A stretch of 64,000 bases of DNA from Pseudomonas rhizophila. Lineage in GTDB: Bacteria; Pseudomonadota; Gammaproteobacteria; Pseudomonadales; Pseudomonadaceae. Each line of letters opens with the position of its first letter. Positions within the stretch are counted from its first letter, which is position 1. The notes beneath the pieces are model-generated. The model was not told the origin of the DNA. It saw only the letters and a list, made by a program, of their open reading frames with translations, and searched no databases. The DNA is taken from positions 2,297,924-2,361,923 of the forward strand of contig NZ_CP024081.1 in the NCBI RefSeq assembly GCF_003033885.1. The letters are read 5' to 3'. This document shows, piece after piece, positions 1 to 7,768 of the stretch. The position numbers were made by a program, and so were the translations under genes.

Positions 1-1036
1 TGCGCAGCAGGTTATCCAGGGCCCGTTCAATCATGGTCGGCCAACCTTTGAGGGTCAGGTTCGGTTCAACGTCCAATTGCACGCTTTGTTCTGGAGAGGC
101 CAGCTGTGTGTCTTTTTGCAGGGTAACCAGCAGATCGTTGAGGTCCACCTCTTCAGCGCTGGCGTTGTCGGCATCGACCCGGGCCAACACCAGGATTTCG
201 CTGATCAGCGCTTCCAGACGATCACATTCGCGGGTCAGGCGCGGCCAGAGTTTTTCACGCTCCTCGGGGCTGGCTCGTTCAGCCAATGCCAGGGCAATGC
301 GCAGCCGGGCCAGGGGCGAGCGCAGTTCGTGGGATACATCCCGCAGTAATTGGCGCTGGCTGGCGATCAGGCTTTGCAGGCGCGCGCCCATGCGATTGAA
401 ATCGGTGGCCAGCACACCAAATTCATCCCGGCGATTGGCCAGTTTGGCGAGGCTGTTTTGCTGGTAGGTGGTCTGCCCCAAATCATGCACTGCACCGCGC
501 AGGCGGCTCAACGGACGGGTAATGGACAGGGTCACCAACAGGCTGAACAACGTCAGCACCACCAACGCGATCCCCAGCGCACTCAGAGGCCAGAGCAGGC
601 TGCCGCGGTGCCAGGCATCCAGTTCGGGGTGGGGTATGCGGTAGATGAACAGGTAAGTGTCGCCGGTTTTGGCGCTGGTGAACTCGTCGGTCAAGCGCCG
701 CCAGGGCAGGCGTCGGTCGTTGTTGTTCTGTCGCGCCTCGAAGGCCTGCGCCCGACGCGGGAAAGTGCCGCGTACCACCGGGTCACCGCTCTCGTTAAGC
801 ACCTGGACGTTGATGTGATACTGATGCTTGCGCTGTTGCAGGATCTGTTCGGCGGCGTCTTCGCCCTGGCTTTCGAAGGTTTGCGTCCACTCTTCGGCCA
901 GGGTGTTGAGGCCCGGATGGCGGCTGAGGATCCAGGCGTCCTGGTTCAGCATGTGGCCCAGCAGAATCGAAAGCCCTGCAACCAGGGCGATGGCCAGCCA
1001 GAAACTGGCCAGGATGCGCCAAAACAGTGAACGCAC
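1..1036 (-). CDS. cpxA: Sensor histidine kinase CpxA-like, C-terminus cut by window edge
   Basis: Inner-membrane sensor kinase of the envelope-stress (Cpx) type. The visible 345 residues start at a GTG and show a first membrane helix (about 7-29), a periplasmic domain (about 30-143), a second helix (about 148-172), a HAMP linker and the dimerisation box VSHELRSPLARLR with phospho-acceptor His236. The ATPase domain starts but runs off the window. It lies on the same strand as a CpxR-like regulator and a Spy/CpxP-like protein, the order known for Pseudomonas cpxR-orf-cpxA. A hairpin with a T-rich tail lies just upstream, so expression may depend on read-through from the spy-like gene. The family role is clear. 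The name cpxA rests mainly on context. Confidence 0.8.
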   Translation of the reverse strand, partial: MRSLFWRILASFWLAIALVAGLSILLGHMLNQDAWILSRHPGLNTLAEEWTQTFESQGEDAAEQILQQRKHQYHINVQVLNESGDPVVRGTFPRRAQAFEARQNNNDRRLPWRRLTDEFTSAKTGDTYLFIYRIPHPELDAWHRGSLLWPLSALGIALVVLTLFSLLVTLSITRPLSRLRGAVHDLGQTTYQQNSLAKLANRRDEFGVLATDFNRMGARLQSLIASQRQLLRDVSHELRSPLARLRIALALAERASPEEREKLWPRLTRECDRLEALISEILVLARVDADNASAEEVDLNDLLVTLQKDTQLASPEQSVQLDVEPNLTLKGWPTMIERALDNLLR

Positions 1037-1051
1037 GATCAATCCTCGAAA

Positions 1052-1086
1052 ACAAAGAAAGCCCAACGGCGATTGGCCGTTGGGCT
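1052..1086 (-). terminator. Intrinsic terminator/attenuator between spy-like gene and cpxA
   Basis: On the minus strand an 11-bp stem (AGCCCAACGGC with GCCGTTGGGCT, five-base loop) is followed by a T-rich run. It sits just after the spy-like stop and just before the cpxA start, so it may lower cpxA transcription relative to the spy-like gene. Confidence 0.7.
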
Positions 1087-1102
1087 GGGGTGCTTCAGCG
1101 CA

Positions 1103-1549
1103 TTATTGCGCCTTTTGCGGTTGTTGCGCTTTCCAGGCCTTGAACTCGGCCCACTCGGCCCGACGCTCGGCCTGTTTCTTCTGAATGGCGTCAAACTCTT
1201 TTTGCTGCTCTGGCTTCAACAACCCACGGATCTGAGCGTCGACTTTTTCGTGCCGGGCGGCCATTTCATCTTTCATGGCTTTCTGATCGGCTGGCGACAG
1301 TTTGGCCAGGTACTTTTCTACCAGTTCGCGGCGCTCGTGGCGCTGTTCGCCCATGATCTTGCGGATCTGCTGGCGTTGTTCGCGGCTCAGGTCCAATTGG
1401 CTGTACGGACCTTTGTCGTGCATCTGGCCGCCATGACGCGGGCCATCCATCGGGCCCATTGGTCCCATCGGGCCGGCGCCTTCAGGCATGGCCATCGCGA
1501 CGGTAGGCAGGGCAGCAGCGAACATCAGAGCGATGAGGGTCTTGCGCAT
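1103..1549 (-). CDS. Spy/CpxP-family periplasmic protein
   Basis: Predicted periplasmic helical protein of 148 residues. An N-terminal signal peptide (MRKTLIALMFAAALPTVAMA) is followed by a Met/Gly/Pro-rich stretch and two Spy/CpxP-type LTxxQ-like segments: LSREQRQQIRKI near 55 and LKPEQQKEF near 111. In enterobacteria, Spy is an ATP-independent periplasmic chaperone and CpxP damps CpxA signalling. Either role would fit this position between cpxR and cpxA. The start has a good AAGGAG site. The upstream region carries a GTAAA-N6-GTAAA repeat resembling a CpxR box, so it is probably the output gene of this system. I cannot tell a Spy from a CpxP function. Confidence 0.8.
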   Translation of the reverse strand: MRKTLIALMFAAALPTVAMAMPEGAGPMGPMGPMDGPRHGGQMHDKGPYSQLDLSREQRQQIRKIMGEQRHERRELVEKYLAKLSPADQKAMKDEMAARHEKVDAQIRGLLKPEQQKEFDAIQKKQAERRAEWAEFKAWKAQQPQKAQ

Positions 1550-1631
1550 GGTGTATCTCCTTGTCTCGTTCCCGGTCAGTTCCGGATGAGTTCAGGTTAC
1601 GCAGATCAAGGTCAGCGGCGGTCAGGGGTGG

Positions 1632-1647
1632 GTAAAGCTTGGGTAAA
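1632..1647. promoter_or_regulatory. CpxR-box-like direct repeat
   Basis: Two GTAAA pentamers with 11-bp periodicity (GTAAA-N6-GTAAA) lie about 85 bp upstream of the spy-like start. This matches the known CpxR motif of two GTAAA half-sites separated by a short spacer, and suggests autoregulation of the locus. Confidence 0.6.
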
Positions 1648-1697
1648 GACGTTTTGGCGCAGGCCTGACAAATCTGCAGGACCGAGCACAAAGCCCT

Positions 1698-1784
1698 GTG
1701 GGAGCAAGGCTTGCCCGCCATGAAGATAACGCGGTCTCTAAAGGAACCGAGGCGCCTGCATCGCGAGCGATGCTTTGCGCCCAC
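1698..1784. repeat. Degenerate REP pair (REPIN)
   Basis: Two inverted REP-like arms between cpxR and the spy-like gene: GTGGGAGCAAGGCTTGCCCG and, about 60 bp on, a divergent arm ending TTTGCGCCCAC. It belongs to the repeat family that recurs throughout the window. Confidence 0.7.
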
Positions 1785-1802
1785 AGCCCAGCGGCGCAGC
1801 GC

Positions 1803-2480
1803 TTAAAGGCTGTAGTAATAACCCCGGCTACGCAGAGCCACGATGCGTGGGCGACCGTCGGCGTGCGGGCCGATTTTCTTGCGCAGGTTGCTTACGTGCA
1901 TATCGAGGCTACGGTCGTACAGGGTCAGCTTGCGTCCCAGGGCGATCTGCGCCAGTTCCTGCTTGTCCAGTGGCTCGCCCGGCTGCTTGAGCAGCGCTTC
2001 GAGCAGACGGCTTTCGGAAACAGTGAGGGTCTGCTCCTGCTCATCGATGCTGACCACGCCACGCACCGGGCTGAAGGTCAGGTCGCCCAGTTCGATCTGG
2101 CTGGACACCGCCGTCGGATGACTGCGGCGCAAGACCGCGCGCAGGCGGGCGGTCAGTTCCCGTGGATCGCAGGGTTTTGCCAGGTAATCGTCGGCCCCCA
2201 GTTCCAGGCCCAGGATGCGATCCAGCGGTTCGCCACGGGCCGAGAGCATCAGCACCGGCAGCTCCGGATGATCGTTGCGCAACTGCTTGAGCAGTTCCAG
2301 GCCGCTGCCGTCGGGCAGCATCACATCCAGCACCACCGCCGCCGGGGCGGTTTCGGCCAAGGCCTTGCGGGCGCTATGGCCATCGTGACAGGCCCGGACC
2401 AGAAAACCTTCCTGACCCAGCCAACTGCCGAGGAGCTCACACAGCTCCTGGTCATCATCAATCAGTAACAGCTCGCTCAT
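1803..2480 (-). CDS. cpxR: OmpR/CpxR-family response regulator
   Basis: DNA-binding response regulator of 225 residues. The receiver has the acidic pocket at D8-D10, phospho-acceptor Asp52 in VVLDVMLPDG and the conserved Lys101 in the YLAKP motif. A C-terminal winged helix follows (about 130-225, ending in RSRGYYYSL). Length and domain order match OmpR/CpxR regulators. It is followed on the same strand by a Spy/CpxP-like gene and a CpxA-like kinase, and a CpxR-box-like repeat lies in front of the spy-like gene, which supports the cpxR call. It starts seven bases after the stop of the small membrane protein gene, so the two are probably cotranscribed. Confidence 0.85.
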   Translation of the reverse strand: MSELLLIDDDQELCELLGSWLGQEGFLVRACHDGHSARKALAETAPAAVVLDVMLPDGSGLELLKQLRNDHPELPVLMLSARGEPLDRILGLELGADDYLAKPCDPRELTARLRAVLRRSHPTAVSSQIELGDLTFSPVRGVVSIDEQEQTLTVSESRLLEALLKQPGEPLDKQELAQIALGRKLTLYDRSLDMHVSNLRKKIGPHADGRPRIVALRSRGYYYSL

Positions 2481-2487
2481 GACTCAC

Positions 2488-2898
2488 TCAATTTAGCCAT
2501 TGCCGACGTTGTCTACGTCCACCGCTGGCAAAGATACCGCAGAGCAGGGCCAATAGCGCTACCCCGGCACCAATGACGAACCACTGCTGCTGATCGGTCA
2601 GCAGGCGTGGCAGGGGGCTGGCCTGGGCTTCCTTGAGTTGCAGCTTCAGACGCTGGTTCTCCTGGCGCAATCGACTCACCAGCGCGCTCTCGCGTTCGCT
2701 GTTGGCGTTTTGCAGTTGCTGGGTCAGTTCCTCGCGCATGCGTTCGCTGTTTTTCAAGCGTTGCTGCAATTCGGTGATCTGACTGCCTGCGCTCAAGGAC
2801 AAGGGCGTCGAATGACTGCCGTCGGTGCTTTCTTCCCCATGGGCGGGAGCCCCGATCACCAACATGACCCCTAACAGGCACAGCGGACCTTTGCGCAT
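2488..2898 (-). CDS. Small membrane protein with coiled coil, upstream of cpxR
   Basis: Protein of 136 residues of unknown function. The start at 2898 is chosen because it has a good AGGAG site and gives an N-terminal signal peptide (MRKGPLCLLGVMLVIGAPAHG); a longer reading to 2994 lacks both. A Gln/Glu/Arg-rich coiled coil follows (about 40-92), then one membrane helix (about 106-124) and a basic C-terminus (RRQRRQW). Domain order therefore suggests a periplasmic coiled coil tethered to the inner membrane. It is the first gene of the likely cpxR operon, seven bases from the cpxR start, and may take part in envelope-stress sensing. That is inference from position only. Confidence 0.75.
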   Translation of the reverse strand: MRKGPLCLLGVMLVIGAPAHGEESTDGSHSTPLSLSAGSQITELQQRLKNSERMREELTQQLQNANSERESALVSRLRQENQRLKLQLKEAQASPLPRLLTDQQQWFVIGAGVALLALLCGIFASGGRRQRRQWLN

Positions 2899-3005
2899 TG
2901 CAACTCCTGAATTCCAATCGAGATTAGACAGGTTGTCGGCAGGTAAACGAGAACAATGAGCGATTGAGCGCAATGAGCCGCGAAGGCTCATCACGCATCG
3001 GGTTG

Positions 3006-3305
3006 TTAAGGCAGGACTTGCTTGAACGGCTTGACCACGACATTGGCGTAGACACCGGCGGCCACGAACGGATCGGCTTCGGCCCAGGCTTGCGCCGCGG
3101 CCAGGGAATCGAACTCGGCGACGATCAGGCTGCCGGAGAAACCCGCCGCGCCGGGGTCGTTGCTGTCCACCGCCGGGTGCGGGCCCGCCAGCACGATTCG
3201 GCCTTGGGCCTTGAGCTGTTGCAGACGCTCAAGGTGTTCAGGGCGGGCGGCCAGGCGTTTTTCCAGGGAATTGGCGACGTCGGTGGCAATGATTGCGTAG
3301 AGCAT
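3006..3305 (-). CDS. yciI: YciI family protein
   Basis: Small cytoplasmic protein of 99 residues in the YciI-like, ferredoxin-like alpha/beta fold family. It begins [13 protein letters not shown] and contains the family [18 protein letters not shown] segment and a later [22 protein letters not shown] segment. Members are often dimeric; some are proposed to be dehydratases or hydrolases, but this subfamily has no settled reaction. The ATG at 3305 is one base from the stop of yciB, and the yciB-yciI order is common in gammaproteobacteria. Upstream in-frame extension to 3377 would overlap yciB and is rejected. Confidence 0.85.
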   Translation of the reverse strand: MLYAIIATDVANSLEKRLAARPEHLERLQQLKAQGRIVLAGPHPAVDSNDPGAAGFSGSLIVAEFDSLAAAQAWAEADPFVAAGVYANVVVKPFKQVLP

Positions 3306-3306
3306 G

Positions 3307-3903
3307 TCAGTCCTCGGTTTTTGGCGTGGTGGTATCGGCATCGTGCAGATGACGGGACAGGTAGATGCCCTGGCCAATCAGGAACAGCAGCGTCATGCCC
3401 AGGCTGCCGAAGACCTTGAAGTCGACCCAGTAGCTCTGGAAGGTGAACGCGACGAACAGGTTGGCGGCGCCGCAGAACAGGAAAAAGCCGATCCAGGCGA
3501 TGTTGAGCCGGGTCCAGATGACGTCCGGCAGGTTCAAGGCGTGGCCCATGATGCGCTTGATCAGCAGGCGATCGCCGACGAAGTGACTGCCGATGAACGC
3601 CAGGGCGAACAGCCAGTTGACCACCGGGGCTTTCCACTTAAGGAAAGTTTCGCTGTGGAAGGCCAGGGTCAGGCTGCCGAAGACGAGGCAGGCGATCAGG
3701 GTCAGCCACTGGCTTTTCTCCAGCTTGCGTTGGGCCACGAACAGGGCGCCATAGACCACCAGCGAACTGATGATCAGCATCGCGGTGGCGCTGTAGATAC
3801 CGCCTACAGTCAAGGAGTGACCGGCAATGTCGACGGTCCGTGGGTCAAGTTTGTAGACGATGAAAAACAGCAGAAGCGGGATGAAGTCGATGAATTGTTT
3901 CAC
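3307..3903 (-). CDS. yciB: Inner-membrane septation protein YciB (IspA/IspZ family)
   Basis: Integral inner-membrane protein of 198 residues with five to six hydrophobic helices, implicated in cell envelope and septum maintenance in other bacteria. The GTG start at 3903 gives the typical family opening (M)[18 protein letters not shown]; a longer in-frame reading lacks homology-like character. Later segments such as [19 protein letters not shown] are typical of the family. It sits directly in front of yciI and diverges from the PHP-domain gene at 3991, so the short AT-richer gap probably holds both promoters. Confidence 0.88.
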   Translation of the reverse strand: MKQFIDFIPLLLFFIVYKLDPRTVDIAGHSLTVGGIYSATAMLIISSLVVYGALFVAQRKLEKSQWLTLIACLVFGSLTLAFHSETFLKWKAPVVNWLFALAFIGSHFVGDRLLIKRIMGHALNLPDVIWTRLNIAWIGFFLFCGAANLFVAFTFQSYWVDFKVFGSLGMTLLFLIGQGIYLSRHLHDADTTTPKTED

Positions 3904-3990
3904 AGTGGCAGCCAGAAGCAGGATGTGGCGGCATAATAACAAACATCCTTGGCCGCGATAGGGCCAGCTGATTTGAGGTAACAAACTCTC

Positions 3991-4854
3991 GTGAATGTTG
4001 ATTTGCACTGCCATAGCACGGCCTCCGATGGCGCCCTGGCGCCTGCGGTTCTGGTGGCGCGGGCGTTCGAGCACGGCGTGCGAGTCCTGGCCCTGACCGA
4101 TCACGACACCCTCGAAGGCCTCGACGAGGCCCGTAGCGCGGCGACGACGCTGGGCATGCAACTGGTCAACGGGGTCGAGTTGTCCTGCACCTGGGGCGGC
4201 GCGACTATTCACGTGCTGGGTTACGGTTTTGATGTAAATGCGCCGTCACTGGTCCAGGCCATTGCGCAACTGCACGACGGCCGCTGGCTACGTTCCGAGG
4301 AGATCAGCCGCAAGCTTGCGCTAAAGGGCATGCCTGGTGCGCTTGAGGGCGCCCGGCAGATCCAGCAGGAACTGGGCGACAGTGGCAACGCCCCGGCCCG
4401 TCCGCACTTCGCGGACTGGATGGTGCGCGAAGGTTTCGTCAAGGACCGCGCCGAAGCGTTTCGCAAATGGCTGGGGGCCGGCAAGCTCGGGGACGTCAAG
4501 CAACACTGGCCGACCCTGGAAGAGACCGTCCAAACCCTGCGATCCGCCGGAGCCTGGGTCAGTCTGGCGCATCCGTGGCACTATGATTTCACCCGCAGCA
4601 AGCGCCGTCGCCTGGTGGCCGACTATATTCAAGCAGGGGGCCACGCCATCGAGGTGGTCAATGGCCATCAGCCTGCCGAGCAGGTCGGCAGCCTGGCGAT
4701 TCTGGCCCGTGAGTTCGGCCTGCTGGTGACCGCCGGCAGTGATTTTCATGGCCCTGGAGGCTGGTCCGAGATAGGCGAATATCGCCCGTTGCCGGAAGAT
4801 CTGCCACCACTATGGTGTAGATTCAAACATGATCCCGTTACCGCCACCGTCTGA
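3991..4854 (+). CDS. PHP-domain phosphoesterase (YciV/RNase AM family)
   Basis: Protein of 287 residues starting at GTG. The N-terminal PHP metal-binding motif [15 protein letters not shown] (about 4-18), the [10 protein letters not shown] motif (about 35-44), NGVELSC near 60 and the late TAGSDFHGP motif provide the His/Asp/Glu metal ligands expected of this family. E. coli YciV (RNase AM) releases 5' nucleotides from short RNAs and matures 5' ends of rRNA; related proteins hydrolyse nucleoside 3',5'-bisphosphates. The following yciO gene begins 13 bases after the stop, so these genes are likely cotranscribed, as in many gammaproteobacteria. The exact substrate is inferred from family only. 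Confidence 0.88.
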   Translation: MNVDLHCHSTASDGALAPAVLVARAFEHGVRVLALTDHDTLEGLDEARSAATTLGMQLVNGVELSCTWGGATIHVLGYGFDVNAPSLVQAIAQLHDGRWLRSEEISRKLALKGMPGALEGARQIQQELGDSGNAPARPHFADWMVREGFVKDRAEAFRKWLGAGKLGDVKQHWPTLEETVQTLRSAGAWVSLAHPWHYDFTRSKRRRLVADYIQAGGHAIEVVNGHQPAEQVGSLAILAREFGLLVTAGSDFHGPGGWSEIGEYRPLPEDLPPLWCRFKHDPVTATV

Positions 4855-4867
4855 ACAGGTAGAACAC

Positions 4868-5497
4868 GTGAGTCAATTTTTCCAGATTCATCCGGAAAAC
4901 CCGCAAGCGCGCCTGATCAAACAGGCGGTGGAAATCATTCGGGGTGGTGGTGTGGTGGTCTATCCCACCGATTCTTCCTACGCCATCGGCTGTCAGATCG
5001 GCGACAAGAACGCTGTAGAGCGGGTAAGACGCCTGCGTCAGCTGGATGACAAGCACAACTTTGCGCTGATCTGCAGCGACCTGTCGCAGTTGGGCCTGTT
5101 CGCCAAGATCGACACCGGCACCTTCCGCCTGCTCAAAGCCCACCTCCCTGGGCCTTACACCTTTATTCTCAACGCCACCCGGGAAGTCCCGCGGCTGTTG
5201 CTGCACCCGAAAAAACGCACCATCGGCCTGCGGGTGCCCAGCCACCCCATTGCCCTGGCGTTGCTGGCCGAGCTGGGTGAACCGCTGATGAGCGTGACCT
5301 TGATCATGCCCGGCGAGACGGAGCCGATGAATGACCCTTACGAGATGCGCCAATTGCTCGAGCATCAGGTCGACCTGATCATCGACGGCGGTTTCGGCGG
5401 GATGAAGGCGTCCACGGTGATCAACCTGGCCGATGGCGAGCCGCAAGTGGTGCGTATCGGTTGCGGCGATCCAGCCCCGTTCCTGGTCGAGGCCTGA
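4868..5497 (+). CDS. yciO: YciO/Sua5-family (TsaC-like) protein
   Basis: Protein of 209 residues of the Sua5/YciO/YrdC family, whose best-known members make threonylcarbamoyl-AMP for the t6A modification of tRNA. The GTG at 4868 is chosen because it gives the family opening (M)SQFFQIHPENPQ; the ATG at 4829 would overlap the upstream gene. VVYPTDSSYAIGC and LRVPSHPIALALL are the nucleotide/substrate-binding segments. YciO is a paralogue of TsaC with uncertain, probably weaker or different, activity. The stop is immediately followed by the scpA start, giving a tight yciV-like-yciO-scpA-scpB cluster. Confidence 0.88.
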   Translation: MSQFFQIHPENPQARLIKQAVEIIRGGGVVVYPTDSSYAIGCQIGDKNAVERVRRLRQLDDKHNFALICSDLSQLGLFAKIDTGTFRLLKAHLPGPYTFILNATREVPRLLLHPKKRTIGLRVPSHPIALALLAELGEPLMSVTLIMPGETEPMNDPYEMRQLLEHQVDLIIDGGFGGMKASTVINLADGEPQVVRIGCGDPAPFLVEA

Positions 5498-6328
5498 GTG
5501 TCCGCAGTGGAAACCGCCGTTGAGAGCGCCGACAGCCAGGCCGGCGCTCAGCAAGAGCTGCCGTTCGCCATGGTCTATGGCCAGGCGGTCATGGAAATGC
5601 CCCTGGACCTGTACATTCCGCCGGATGCGCTGGAGGTATTCCTTGAAGCCTTCGAAGGCCCGCTGGACCTGCTGCTGTACCTGATCCGCAAACAGAACAT
5701 CAACATCCTCGACATCCCCGTGGCGGAAATCACCCGCCAGTACATGGGCTACGTCGAGTTGATGCAGTCGGTGCGCCTGGAACTGGCGGCCGAATACCTG
5801 GTGATGGCGGCCATGCTCGCCGAGATCAAGTCGCGAATGCTGCTGCCACGCTCGGCAGAGATCGAGGAGGAGGAAGACGATCCGCGCGCCGAACTGATCC
5901 GCCGCCTGCAGGAATACGAACGCTTCAAGGTGGCGGCCGAAGGCATCGATGGCTTGAGCCGGGTCGGGCGCGATGTGGTGGTGCCCAAGCTCGATGCACC
6001 CGAGGCGCGAGCACGTAAATTGCTCCCGGATGTCAGCCTAGAAGAGTTGCTGATGTCCATGGCCGAGGTGCTGCGCCGGGGCGACATGTTTGAAAGTCAC
6101 CAGGTCAGCCGCGAAGCCCTGTCCACCCGCGAGCGCATGAGCGATGTGCTGGAGCGGCTCAAGGGCGGCGGCTTTGTGCCCTTCGTCGAGCTGTTCACCG
6201 CCGAGGAAGGGCGGCTGGGCGTGGTGGTGACGTTTATGGCGGTCCTGGAATTGGTCAAGGAATCCTTGGTCGAGCTGGTGCAGAATGAGCCGTTCGCAGC
6301 GATCCACGTGCGGGCACGAGCCGAATAA
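5498..6328 (+). CDS. scpA: Segregation and condensation protein A
   Basis: Kleisin subunit of the SMC-ScpAB chromosome condensation complex, 276 residues. The core FEGPLDLLLYLIRKQNINI (about 52-70) is the diagnostic ScpA N-terminal segment, followed by the EYLVMAAMLAEIKSRMLLP helix and a C-terminal winged-helix domain. The GTG at 5498 abuts the yciO stop; an internal ATG (MVYGQAVMEM) about 25 residues in is a possible alternative start because the first residues are low-complexity. scpB follows 11 bases after the stop, consistent with one operon and with partners made together. Confidence 0.93.
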   Translation: MSAVETAVESADSQAGAQQELPFAMVYGQAVMEMPLDLYIPPDALEVFLEAFEGPLDLLLYLIRKQNINILDIPVAEITRQYMGYVELMQSVRLELAAEYLVMAAMLAEIKSRMLLPRSAEIEEEEDDPRAELIRRLQEYERFKVAAEGIDGLSRVGRDVVVPKLDAPEARARKLLPDVSLEELLMSMAEVLRRGDMFESHQVSREALSTRERMSDVLERLKGGGFVPFVELFTAEEGRLGVVVTFMAVLELVKESLVELVQNEPFAAIHVRARAE

Positions 6329-6339
6329 CGAGCAAATCA

Positions 6340-7299
6340 ATGAATCTGACTGAACCCCGCGAGCTGGCGCCGTTGCTTGAAGCTTTCCTGTTGGCCTCGG
6401 GAAAACCGCAATCGATGGAGCGCTTGTTCGAACTTTTCGAAGAAGGCGAGCGGCCCGAGCCGGCCGTGTTCAAGAAAGCCCTGGCGCTGCTGGGTAAGTC
6501 CTGCGAGGGGCGGGCGTTCGAACTCAAGGAAGTGGCTTCCGGCTACCGCCTGCAAATCCGCGAGAAGTTTTCGCCCTGGGTCGGGCGTCTGTGGGAAGAG
6601 CGTCCTCAGCGCTATTCCCGCGCCATGCTCGAAACCATGGCATTGATCGCTTATCGCCAACCGATCACTCGGGGTGAAATCGAAGATGTGCGGGGCGTGG
6701 CGGTCAACAGCCACATCGTCAAGACGCTGCTTGAGCGCGAGTGGATCCGGGTCGTCGGTTATCGCGACGTGCCGGGTAAACCGGCGATGTTTGCCACCAC
6801 CAAGGCTTTTCTCGATCACTTCAACCTCAAGAACCTCGACGACCTGCCGCCGCTGGCCGAACTGCGGGAGCTGGAACCCGAGCCGATGCTGGAATTCGAC
6901 GACGCCCCGGTGCCCCAAAGCTTGCAAGAGCTGGCCGACGCCAGCGCCGAGCCGGAGGAACCCAAGGAAGAAACCAGTTTCCATTCGTTGTTGCTGGAAC
7001 TGGACACCATGGAGGAGGGGCTCAAGACCGATTTCGACGATCTGCTGCGTGAGGGGCCGGGGCCTGAAGGCGAAATGGATGAACCCGCGCAACCGGGCAG
7101 CGAAGTTGAACTTCAGGTCGAACCTGATCCCGAACCAGAAGAAGACATTCTTGGCGTAGCCGCGGCCCGGGAAAAACTGCTGGCCGCCGTGGCCGCGCTC
7201 GAACCACGCGAACCCGAGCCTGAGCTCAGCGATGAAGAAGCCGAAGCCCGCGCCCTGGCCGAAGCGATTGAAAACGAACGACGCCAGTTCGACGATTGA
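6340..7299 (+). CDS. scpB: Segregation and condensation protein B with long acidic tail
   Basis: ScpB, partner of ScpA and SMC in chromosome condensation. The N-terminal two-thirds hold the two winged-helix domains; segments SRAMLETMALIAYRQPITRGEIEDVRGV (about 88-115) and the later VPGKPAMFATTKAFLDHF are characteristic. At 319 residues it is much longer than typical ScpB of about 200. The extra C-terminal part (from about 195) is very rich in Glu, Asp and Pro and probably disordered. It follows scpA by 11 bases. A REP pair lies immediately downstream. Confidence 0.93.
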   Translation: MNLTEPRELAPLLEAFLLASGKPQSMERLFELFEEGERPEPAVFKKALALLGKSCEGRAFELKEVASGYRLQIREKFSPWVGRLWEERPQRYSRAMLETMALIAYRQPITRGEIEDVRGVAVNSHIVKTLLEREWIRVVGYRDVPGKPAMFATTKAFLDHFNLKNLDDLPPLAELRELEPEPMLEFDDAPVPQSLQELADASAEPEEPKEETSFHSLLLELDTMEEGLKTDFDDLLREGPGPEGEMDEPAQPGSEVELQVEPDPEPEEDILGVAAAREKLLAAVAALEPREPEPELSDEEAEARALAEAIENERRQFDD

Positions 7300-7326
7300 T
7301 CACGGCTGACACAGCGCCGCCCCATT

Positions 7327-7414
7327 GTGGGAGCGAGCCTGCTCGCGATGGCGGTCTGTCAGCCAACATCATTTTTGAAGGTGAAATCGCTATCGCGAGC
7401 AGGCTCGCTCCCAC
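7327..7414. repeat. REPIN (inverted REP pair)
   Basis: Two near-perfect inverted arms, GTGGGAGC...GCTCGCGAT at 7327 and its complement ending at 7414, with a short spacer, lie between scpB and the DUF1289 gene. Confidence 0.88.
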
Positions 7415-7434
7415 ATTAAGTCATGCGGTGCACC

Positions 7435-7626
7435 ATGAGTTCCACCAAAGACCCCTGCATCAGCCTCTGCAAGTTCGACGACGACATCTGCATCGGCTGT
7501 GGCCGCAGTAAGCGCGAGATCAAGGCCTGGAAGAAACTCGACAAGGATGACAAGCGCACGGTGTTGGCCGAAGCGGCCCTGCGCCTGATCAAACTGGGCG
7601 CCACCGGTCGGCGGAAAAAGCGCTGA
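7435..7626 (+). CDS. DUF1289 protein (four-Cys motif)
   Basis: Small protein of 63 residues with the DUF1289 pattern: C-x3-C near the start (PCISLCKFDDDICIGCGRS), giving four closely spaced cysteines that look like a metal or Fe-S site, followed by a basic helix and a Lys/Arg-rich C-terminus. No enzymatic function is established. The ATG at 7435 is preferred over the GTG-like extension at 7423 because the family begins just before the Cys motif. It lies between scpB and rluB in the same direction, a neighbourhood common in Pseudomonas. Confidence 0.85.
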   Translation: MSSTKDPCISLCKFDDDICIGCGRSKREIKAWKKLDKDDKRTVLAEAALRLIKLGATGRRKKR

Positions 7627-7768
7627 AGGTTCGTCGATCAGCTAGTCTCTGATGCGCAAATGCCTTAACGAGCGTATGATTCGCGACCCTTTGGCGATCC
7701 CTTCGTCATAGACCCGTTTTCAAAGTGTCAGGCCACGCCTGACCCGACCACACCGGGAGGTGCCCAGA

